Of a stretch of 40,164 nt of DNA, positions 31,231-40,164 are shown in pieces (the first letter of the stretch is position 1; each line of letters begins with the position of its first letter). The translations under genes were made by a program, and so were the position numbers. The notes beneath the pieces were generated by a model. It had not been told where the DNA came from, did not search any database, and worked only from the letters and a program-made list of their open reading frames with translations. Source of the stretch: Gnetum montanum (taxonomy: Eukaryota > Streptophyta > Gnetopsida > Gnetales > Gnetaceae); the NCBI GenBank assembly GCA_015680685.1, contig MNCI01004635.1, positions 271,459 through 311,622 of the forward strand, written 5' to 3'.

Positions 31231-34200
31231 TGACACATATGCTAAAAATTATCCCAAAAAGAAATAGGGGTTGAAAAAATTATCATAAAGTTAAATCAAT
31301 GGCTTCAAACAAACAAAGGGAGGAGGCTAACTACCAAAGAATCCCTAGAGTGGAGTACTAGTTCCCTTAACACATTATTGAGCAACAATTAATTCAAGCA
31401 CAAAGCATAAAGATTACTTCAATCAGCAAGCATGTTACTACCATATTATAACCATGATGTCAACATCTGAAACTCTTTGTTAACTCATGCAACCATTTCC
31501 AATAACCAATATAACCTTCATCTCTTCTCAAAATTCAAGACATTCCATCATGATCTTATTTCACCATCACAAGCACTCTTTGGCCTAGTTTGATAGCTAT
31601 AGAATCAAATGCAGAGAGGAAATGTTAGTGATGAACTTGTGCCAATGTTTTGTATTCTTTCTTGATGTCTATCAAGTCAATCATCAAAATATCAACAAAG
31701 AGGAGCCAATGAAACATCCCAAAGAAAATTCATGTTGTATCCTATAACCAAAATTCATTATAATTTGGTGGAAAAATAATGGAAAACAACATTATCTTAT
31801 TTTTCCCCAAACCTAGAATTGTAACCTTGTATTACTAGGATTTAAGGTAGTATTTTTAATGTAAAATATGAGATTTGTAGCTCCTACACTATAGATCTCA
31901 TACATCGCAACTTATGGAGGCTAAAACATGTTTCATAAGCTACAAATGCCTTATCTTCTAGGTCATGGAAGCTATAGATTTCATGTACCTAGGCTTGTGA
32001 GGGTTAAAAATGCTTCACATGCTAGAAAATTTGGCATTTCTTAGCCTATATTATGGCCATTTTAGTTCCATACACTAGCCATCCTACAAAGACAATATAT
32101 AGGATTTGGGTTTTAAGCCCATACACTAGGCATCCCTACCTCATACGTTGGGCAGTGCATGGAGGTAGCATATGAAAATAAAAAATTATCTAAATTTTCT
32201 CATATGTTGCTAAAATATGTACCCCACATGCTAGAATTTATCATAAATCTTCCAGCAATCATAATAGAATCAATAGCAACAAATCAGGACATCAATGGCC
32301 TATTTAAATCAAAGGTCACAACCTATTCAATACTTTTGGGTAAATTTGCATTTAGCTAAACATTAAGACTTTTAGAACAGTGCAAATTTATTAAGAGTCA
32401 ATAATCATTTCCTCCCTAGTGTAGATCATAGTTTCAAACAAAACCAATGGCCAACAAAGTCCAAGGTGTAGATTGTACTAGGTGCTTGAGAATAGATCTA
32501 ACTACAAAACACATTTTGCTAGCTGTATCAAGTCCTAAAGATTTCTTTTGAGCTCTTCAACATTAAGATCACAAGACTTGTATTCTCCAAAAATTGGTTT
32601 CAGATATTATTATCATTTTAATACAATTTTACAGCTCTATTTATTTGTCATACTTTATTTCATATTTCTTTGCATGCAAATCTAACATTTCAACAACATT
32701 TTCATACATTTTATACATTTACTAAATGCATTGGTAACAGATCTATAAGTCCCTAGGTGATCGACAAGACCATCCAGGGTGCTTCGAATCCTTTTCTTGA
32801 GGTTCATGGATTTGAAGCTAAAATTGTTCTACTCTAAGATTTTTCGGTTTCTAGCACTAAATTTTTTAGGCACTACACTTATAGCCTTCTTTAGTCTTAA
32901 GAAACAAAGGAACTAACTCTTGCAATTTCTCCTATAATTTTTTCTCAATTTTAATTTTCTTCATTTTCTTTTTACACAAAAACAATTAAAAGAAAGCATT
33001 GCCAAAAAGTAAAATATAAAAAAGAAAAATAAAGGGAAAAATTTATGGATACCCTTTTATTGGTGAAGCCTAACTACCAATTCAAATGGAAAAAAACTAA
33101 CTAAAGCAATGACAAAAGTGTATCGAACTCTTGATGGAGATTAACTTTGCCGGCCTCTCCAAAAATGGTACCAAATTGATGAGCTAGCCAAAATTTGGTG
33201 CTAGATTACCTTCATTGCAACAATGTCACCTCATTTGTGACCAACCTACAAGTCATATTTGTGGAGCAATAGTTAAAAGTCAAAGAAACATTAAGAAAAA
33301 TGATTAAATTCAATCCTAATTAAATTCCACACTTATGACTGTCACTTATAAGTTAAATCACAATTTCTTACTCTAACTTCTAACTTAATTTCAAGAATGC
33401 AATTTAATAATTAAATCAGTTTGAAGACATTAAGTACAAAATATGAATTTCAATGAGGACAAGGAAGATATCACCCAATCTATCATCCTACCTCACTATC
33501 TTCACAATGTAACAACCTCAACAGCCCGCTAGTGGACTCTAATGGTTTTGACAGTTGCCACAAGGCTTAACTTTCTCATTTGACACTCTTGGGAAAATAG
33601 GAAACAGCTTTAAGATGACCTAGGTTTTTCAAGGATATCAATTATTCTCCTTCATCTAAGCTCAAAGTCTCTTTTTATAATTGGTAAAAGGACAAATTTA
33701 GGGCATTTAATTTAGGAAGGATAACTCATACAATCATATCATGAGACATCACGCGAATTAGTATCCATCGATATCCATGCTATTCTAATAGGTTCAATCT
33801 TCTTGCAAACATGGCTTCTTTGTCTAGCATAATCTATATTTTGAAGATCTCCATATTCACGATGTCTTTCAATATCCATCTTGTTGTTCCACACCTCTTG
33901 GCTTATTGATCTTCATAGCAGATGAAATATACTTCTACTTCCAAGAATTTTAACTCACACCATAGACTTGATGTAAATTGATATACTTGATCTAGAGATT
34001 TCTTTGGCATCGTCTTTTCCCACATATCAATTTTCATGAAAATCTTGGTAAGAATCAATATTTTGTTCTTATCAATTGTAGTCCTGAAAATATCGAACCT
34101 TACTATAGGCATTGGAAATATCAAGAAGTTTGAGGTTGATCTCAACTAATTTGTGTAGTCCAAATCAATATCTCTGGCTCCCCATATGTTAAAGTTCATT

Positions 34201-34917
34201 GTGATATCAATGGTAGTTAATATCTTATCGATTCCTACCACTATTGCTATACCTTGTGAGAACATAGCTTAAAAAGCAACATCAGTCCTTATCATGTACC
34301 ATCGCAAGAATTGGTGTACTTCTATAAGCTTAAATGATAAAAATACAAATTTAAATAATTTTGAGTAAAAATTAAAGGCATTTTGAAGGCTTATCATATG
34401 GTAAGCCATGATCATATATGTATTGTTAATAGGCTAGAATAGCATTGTGTTTTCATTGTTCCTAGTTAATAGAATTTATAATCATTTTCACTATGTTTAC
34501 TATTAGAATACTTAAAGTCTACCAACATCATTTCATCATATACCTCACTAAGTGTTAAACAATATGTTTTGCACTTCACTAACTCCATGTGAGAAGACAA
34601 TGATTGCAAACTTATTATCAACTCACTAGCATACATACATTGTCCATCCATGGATTATGATCTAGTCATGTATAAAGACTTGTCACTTGTATGGTTAAGC
34701 ATTAGAATTATCTACCACTTATCATTAGCATCATTACTAGAGATGTGTCAATGTTTTCTAGTTCGCTGATTTTAACACAATTTATTGTATCAAGTATTAT
34801 CAAGTTTATCTTTCACACTTAGAATAATCTTAAAAGACACACCTAAGCATAAATTTAAATCTCCACCTTCTATTGACCTTAATGAAAGTAATGACAAGAA
34901 TTATAATAAAAAAAATT

Positions 34918-36340
34918 AGAAATTCCCAATGCAAAATAAAATATCATATGCTCATGCTAATTTTATTATCCTAATTTTACATTCATTTTTCACCAAGATG
35001 ATAGTTTAGATGAAGAGACTTATAAGGAAACATTGTCTTACATTCATTTTCCACCAGGATGAACAATTAATGCTTTAAACAACTCTCCTAAGATCAAGTC
35101 TTGAAGATACATAAGAAGAATACCAAGTTACTTGAAACATCACAAGGTCATGCAGCCAATGGAGGCTCAAGAAAGAAAAGAGGCTATCATGGCAACAAGA
35201 TATGAACAAGAGAAAGCAAAAAATACACCGTAAACAATTATCCTTCCAAAGAAGGAATGTATGTTATACAAAGTTGAGAAGTCTCATCATTTATTATCAA
35301 TCACTTATTCTATGCATTGAAGATCCTATAAAGTCAAGATTATGTTCGACTCTTGTAGAAAATCATGGAAGAAATGAGGTAGACTCCAAATTTATGAAGA
35401 ATTCAAGGCCTACAACCTTTGATAGATTCAAAAGTGATGAATCAAGGAATCATAGAAGAAGAACCAATTGACATAATTCATCAAGTCTTTCATTCTCTTC
35501 ATCACACTCATTAACAAACTCTAATAAGGGAGGATGAATACTAAGAGATCATGATAGGAAAAGAAGAAGGAATCATGATAAATTCACTAATAGAAGAAGG
35601 CATCTTGATGAGGAAGAAGATGATGAAGAAATTAAAGAAAGGGAACTAAGACATGAGAGAAGAGAATGTCATGAGCATAAGAGGGATCACCACTACAACA
35701 AAGATTATGAAATTGAAGATTATGAAGAACTCTTATTAACCACTTAAAGCATGATTAACATTTGAAAAGTAATGTACATACCAACCAAACACTTAAGGAA
35801 TATTCGCATCAAGGGACTTTACATGAATAATATTCCAAAGTTTGAAGGAGGATAAAATGTAGATTAATAACATTATCTTAAAGAATTCCATGATCCCTAC
35901 ACCCTACAAAATATAAAAAATGATTTTCAAAAATTAAATTTATTTCCTTGGATACTCATAAAGGATGCAAAAAGTTGGTACAAATCCTTAGAACCTAAAT
36001 CTATTAGAAGATGGAGTACCATGTCATAGCTCTTCAATGACCAATACCAAACCTATTCAAGAGTGTTAAGCTTAAGAAAACAATCCAAGGATGGAAATAA
36101 GGGACACATGAATCCCTTAATGTAGTAATGGACAAATATTATTCACTATTATATATATGCCCAGGTCATGGATTTTTTCAAAGGAAAAAACTAACACATT
36201 ATTGATGTGTTGAGAAAAAAAATTAGAGAGATCCTTGGAGTATGTGGCCAAGGAAGCTTATCAGATGTGACAACCCATTGAATCCAATGGTTCTTAGATC
36301 AAGTAGCAAACAAAGAAGGGAAGCTATGTAAAAGAGAATA
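34918..36340 (+). pseudogene. gag region of the older Ty3 copy
   Basis: The N-terminal piece (FTFIFHQDD near 34974, and again FTFIFHQDEQL near 35036) appears twice, a local duplication of about 62 bp relative to the younger copy. An Arg/Glu/His-rich stretch follows (35480-35730), then the core with LYMNNIPKFEGG (35819), KSWYKSLEPKSIRRW (about 35966) and FNDQYQTYSR. Stops are frequent, mostly at Gln positions by comparison with the 13-kb copy. Confidence 0.75.
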
Positions 36341-37489
36341 AGCTAAAAATTACAACAAAGATACTTCTTTTAGAAAAATAGATGTGAGAATTTTTAAGAC
36401 ACAAGAGAAGAAATAATGGAAGATGTAATTCAATGAAAAAATCTATCCATCCAAAAAACAATAAATGATATTACAACAAGGGTAGAAAAAATATGGGATT
36501 CTATCAATGTAAAATTCATAATAGCATTGAATATAGTAGAAGAAAAAAATAAATAGGCATGCACTAGGAATAAAGATAAGAAAAAGAAGAGGGATAATTA
36601 ACATGAAAATTATAAAAGAGAAGGAAAATTTTTTGTAGTGGAGGAGGTTACAAACTCAAGTTTGGAAGAGAAAAATTAGTGCAATGTATGCCAATAAAAA
36701 TATCCCAATGGATGTTGTCCTATTATGACCCATTTACAAGAGTCCGAGGCATATGTACTGAATCCAAAATTTGTCAAGAAGAAAATTTTCAAAAGATTAC
36801 TTTATCTATAAAGTAAGTACAAAAAACCCTATTATCCTAGTGGGACTTATCCTCAATCACAAGATTTATACCAACAATACTAATAACAACCACAATCATG
36901 TGAGATACCACCACCAAGACAACAATATTCATACTAATAACTAAATCCTTATAGATATTATGTCCAACATCCTATATCTCCAAGTAGTACTCTTGTCCAT
37001 GCTTCTTCTCACTACTATCCAATTAAATACCATAGGCCTATGATCACACATGTGGATTCACAAACCTACATACCTTAACCAACTACAAGTCACTCTCATT
37101 AGGCTCCCAATCCTCTACCACTAGTAGCACTATTGATGATGCAAGGAGAACTACTGACACAACCATAGTAGAAAAGTCCTACTATGGTAATAAGTACACA
37201 AGGGAACATTGTAAATATTAATAAACTAAGAGCAAGAAAATGTCTTTTCTTAAGAATAAGTTTAGAAAATGTTTGAGGAATAAGAGCCTCATCTAACCCT
37301 GCTCCTTCCACACTAAGTCCATAAGCAAGTACCATGCTTCAAACATTAATAGAGAAGAATCTAAAAATTATCATGCTTACACAAACTATAAGACATTAGA
37401 TAAAAGCCAAAATACTTCCCAAGAAACAAAAAAATCCATGAAGCCGTTTAATTTATCTCAAAATAGTAAGAAACAAGCCATGAAAGGCA

Positions 37490-37800
37490 CTATTGGATTT
37501 AGAACCAAGTGTAAATCTTATTTCTCAAGATATGAATAATGCCTAGAATTTACCTCCATTAAAGAAATGTAATATCCATATAGAGTTGGCTAATCAATCT
37601 ACTATTGTTCCACTTTAAAAAGTGGAAGATGTGGTAACTACCATAAGTGGTTGATCTTATCCTACAAACCTTCTTGTCATTCATATAAGGAAGAATAAAG
37701 GGGAATTCTCTATAATTGTGGGAAGGGCTTGGCTTAGCACTTTAAACACTAAATTTGGAATCAGAGACTTGTCCTCAGAAATCTCTAAGGAATAAAACAT
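37490..37800 (+). pseudogene. Aspartic protease of the older Ty3 copy
   Basis: LLDLEPSVNLIS at 37490 keeps the catalytic Asp (GAT 37496-37498) but has lost the Ser-Gly that should follow. IIVGRAWLST lies at about 37716. The younger copy shows the opposite: Ser-Gly kept, Asp changed to Asn. Confidence 0.7.
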
Positions 37801-38389
37801 TGAAGTCATTTATTAACAAATAGTTCCCATGTATCACATACCATGATAAAGGGTACAATTATGTGTAGAAAATATAGACCATAAGATAAGAAAACATTCC
37901 AGAATGCAAAAAATGTATTGAAGAAATGTGTGTACAAAAATATCTATATGTAGCAGCTATGAAGCAAGAAGGCATCTCATGGCTAACTGATGAGATAGAA
38001 TCCAAATCAAATATATGCATAGAACTGGTTGAAAAGATCAAAAAATACAAAGGTAATTTTTCTATGCTAAGTTCCAATGAGAAGAAGATATTGAATGGGA
38101 AGAATTAGAAATTCTAGATAAGTATGAACTAAAATCTCTTCCCAATATACTTGCATATGATTTTCTAAATAATGAAAAACTAGTTATTATAAATACCAAT
38201 ATTGAAAAAGAATAAAGAAAGAAGATTATTAAAAGTAGTAAATAGATGACCGACTACATTTGCATAGCCTTAAAATGAAATTACTGATATATATCCACGA
38301 ATCTATCAACAAGTATAGATCCACGAATTTTTCAACACTATTATTATAAAGATCCAGCTATTAAACCACATCATTAGCCTTAATAAATG

Positions 38390-39045
38390 TTGAACACAAA
38401 GCTTAAAGAGGTCCTAAAACATTAACTAGAAAAACTATTGAAGGAAATGTTCATTTACCCTATTGTAGACAATAAATGAACTAACCCATTTATCATTTTT
38501 TCAAAGTAAGATAGCAAGTGGAGAATTTGTATACACTTTAGATCATTGAAGATGGTGACATTCAAATGCTATTTCTCTCTACCATTTGTTGATCAAGTTC
38601 TGGATACTATTGCAAGGAACTAGTATTATAACTTTCTGGATAGATACAATGGATATAATAAAAACTATATTGCACCATAAAATCAGGAGAAGACGATGTT
38701 CACCAGTCTATGGAAAACTTTTGCATACAAAAAAATGTCATTTGGCCGACACAATTCTTTAACAACATTCAAGAAACATGTACTTGAAATTTTTCAATAA
38801 AAGATTAGTAATGGAGTTGAGGTATACATGCAAGATTTTTCTACTTATGGACTCAACTTGAAGAAAGATCTAAACCATTTAGAGCAAGTTTTGAAAAGAT
38901 GTGTTGAAAAATATTTGAGGCTTAATTGGCAAAAGATCCATTTAATGGTGCAAGATGGCATAGTTCTAGGACATAAGGTATCGCAGAAGGAAATAAAGAT
39001 AGATCTTGATAAAGTTAAAGTCATCCATAATATTATCCAATGACC
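38390..39045 (+). pseudogene. Reverse transcriptase of the older Ty3 copy
   Basis: Recognisable motifs in order: IYPIVDNK, WRICIHFRSL, FSLPFVDQVLDTIA, FLDRYNGY, KMSFGRHN, VYMQDFSTYG and IVLGHKVS. The catalytic YMDD-type box reads YMQD (Gln codon at 38831), so one metal-binding Asp is lost. Several stops interrupt the upstream half; 38828-39043 is open. Confidence 0.83.
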
Positions 39046-39261
39046 ACAAATAGTCAAGAATTTCATATCATTTCCTTGTCACATAGGGAATTATAGAAGA
39101 TTTATTGAAAACTTTTTAAAGATAGCAAAATTACTTGTAGAATTACCAAAGAAAGATGCACCGTTTTAATAATCAAAAAAATGTAAAAAAGCATTTTAAA
39201 ATGTGAAATAAAATCTAATCGATATATTGATACTTAGAACTCTGTATTGATTAACACTCTT

Positions 39262-39630
39262 CTACATCATGAATGATGCTTCAAATTATACATTAGAGAT
39301 AGTGCTAAATTAGATGACACAATAAGCCTTCCTACATACACTCTGTCAATCGAAGCATTACTTGAGCACAACTTAACTATACCACTATAGGAAAGGAGTT
39401 TATGGATGTGGTATATGTGCTTGAAAAATTTAGACATTATCTTCTTAGATATTCTATCTATGTTCATACTAACCACAATGCAATCATATTTTTAATGAAT
39501 AAACCATTGATTAGCTTCAGAGTGATTAGATGGCTTAGCATACTATAGGAATTTGACATCACACTGATTGACAAAAAAGGAAACAAAAATGTGATATTTG
39601 ATCATCTATCAAGACTACGATAACATCCTC
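39262..39630 (+). pseudogene. RNase H of the older Ty3 copy
   Basis: NDASNYTLEIVLN near 39270 corresponds to the first catalytic Asp region (DAS). FRVIRWLSIL and EFDITLIDKKGNKNV with FDHLSRL (39520-39620) are the conserved C-terminal part. Interrupted by stops and frame changes. Confidence 0.75.
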
Positions 39631-39879
39631 AAGAAAACAAAGATCCTTTGTCAAACCAATTTTTCAATGAACCTTTATTTATGAAATTTGCAATGGCTAT
39701 AGATTTAATAGCAAAGTCATGGATCATTAACTATCTGACTTATCTAACATCAAAAGAACTTATTGTTGAGTAGGATAAAAAACAAAAAGAATATTTTCTC
39801 CATAAATTAAAATAATACATAGAAATTCAAGGAAATCTCTATAAGATCTACGCAAACTACCTAATCTAATGATGTGTTT

Positions 39880-40123
39880 TAGAGGAAAAACTAGCAAAGA
39901 GTCCTATAGGATGTACATCATGGATCATGCAGTGATCATTATGTAGAAAGAATAACACTAAAACTCTAATCATAGGCTACTTCTAGCCAACCAAATTCCA
40001 AGATACACACTAATTTAGATGCTACAAAGATGAAGGTCTAACATCCAGGCATGAAGGTCCACAATAATGGATACAACCATTACAACCATTTGATATTTTT
40101 GGAACTGATTTCATGTGGCCTAT
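39880..40123 (+). pseudogene. Integrase, N-terminal part, cut at 40123
   Basis: A decayed zinc-binding region (HHGSCSDH near 39910) is followed by FDIFGTDFMWP at about 40092-40121, the start of the catalytic core with its first Asp. The coding sequence is then replaced by LTR sequence. Confidence 0.65.
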
Positions 40124-40164
40124 TGATGAGTGGCGAGGTACCCCTACACTCAACCATACGAATA
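40124..40164 (-). repeat. End of a Ty3 LTR in reverse orientation, continuing past the window
   Basis: TGATGAGTGGCGAGG onward is the exact complement of the LTR end at 12910-12950 apart from one base in 41. On the minus strand this is the terminal part of a 3' LTR, so another element of the family lies to the right, inserted into the integrase of the older copy. Confidence 0.87.

Larger units (their letters stand above)
30166..34917. other. Long stretch without identified genes
   Basis: 30166-30420 holds several short palindromes. 30390-30900 is pyrimidine-rich with Pro/Ser/His-rich frames lacking any domain. 31010-32230 has recurring CATACACTAGGCAT and GATGTCATAYGCTAAAAATCC phrases. 32230-33600 shows nothing recognisable. 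On the minus strand between about 34200 and 33650 one frame is fairly long and coding-like (start near MNFNIWGARDIDLDY, an 80-residue open piece at 33903-34145) but matches no family I know. The 5' LTR of the Ty3 copy to the right should lie near 34-34.9 kb, but no match to the 12.1-kb LTR could be seen. Confidence 0.4.
34918..40123 (+). mobile_element. Older gag-pol copy of the same Ty3 family, truncated in integrase
   Basis: In order: decayed gag, protease, reverse transcriptase, RNase H and the start of integrase, all closely similar in layout to the 12.1-kb element where the two overlap. Examples are LYMNNIPKFEGG against LYMNNIPCFEGG and GRAWLSTLN against GRAWLSTVD. It has far more stops and some frame changes, so it is older. 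No 5' LTR or PBS was recognised. It ends at 40123, where an LTR in the opposite direction begins. RT motifs such as LNWQKIHLM and IVLGHKVS are typical of the Athila branch. Confidence 0.82.

Overview
The window is repeat-rich nuclear DNA from a land plant, most likely a seed plant. The evidence is an Athila/Tat-type Ty3 retrotransposon primed by tRNA-Asp, a MULE/SWIM transposase with plant-style GT-AG introns, plant transposon-protein/Ulp1 relics, a Ran GTPase 5' exon behind a TATA promoter, AT-rich intergenic DNA and a 55-base assembly gap. I see no intact protein gene. Nearly every recognisable coding stretch is broken by TAG, TAA or TGA where a Gln, Arg or Trp codon is expected. That is the pattern left by deamination of methylated cytosine in silenced DNA. 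The species cannot be named from this sequence alone.

Layout, left to right. 1-2.6 kb: AT-rich DNA and the first coding exon of a RAN gene on the minus strand, with promoter. 2.67-4.0 kb: an intronless CCR4/EEP-type deadenylase pseudogene, followed by a polypurine tract and a 605-bp LTR. 4.9-7.06 kb: a diverged satellite-like array with 360-bp and about 226-bp periods. 8.56-11.34 kb: a MULE transposase pseudogene with DDE residues and a SWIM finger. 12.14-18.75 kb: a Ty3 element with 810-bp LTR, PBS, gag-protease frame and PPT but no reverse transcriptase or integrase; its 3' LTR runs into the gap. 20.9-22.3 kb: a pseudogene resembling the putative plant transposon protein domain. 24.4-25.85 kb: the 4.9-kb satellite family again, inverted. 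26.9-29.2 kb, minus strand: a transposon-protein plus coiled-coil plus Ulp1-protease pseudogene. 30-34.9 kb: low-complexity and unidentified DNA. 34.9-40.12 kb: an older, full gag-pol copy of the same Ty3 family, cut in its integrase at 40124 by the LTR of a reversed, younger copy that continues off the window.

The pieces do not form an operon or pathway. They record successive transposon insertions. The most interesting possibility is that the two inverted satellite arrays (4.9-7.06 and 24.4-25.85 kb) are the arms of one large foldback-like DNA transposon of about 21 kb that carries the MULE transposase and was later invaded by the Ty3 element. Also notable are the almost indel-free, C-to-T-only decay of a 3.4-kb gag-protease frame, and a 17-bp-period cluster of GCGATATCGC palindromes in the LTR promoter whose copy number differs between the two LTRs.
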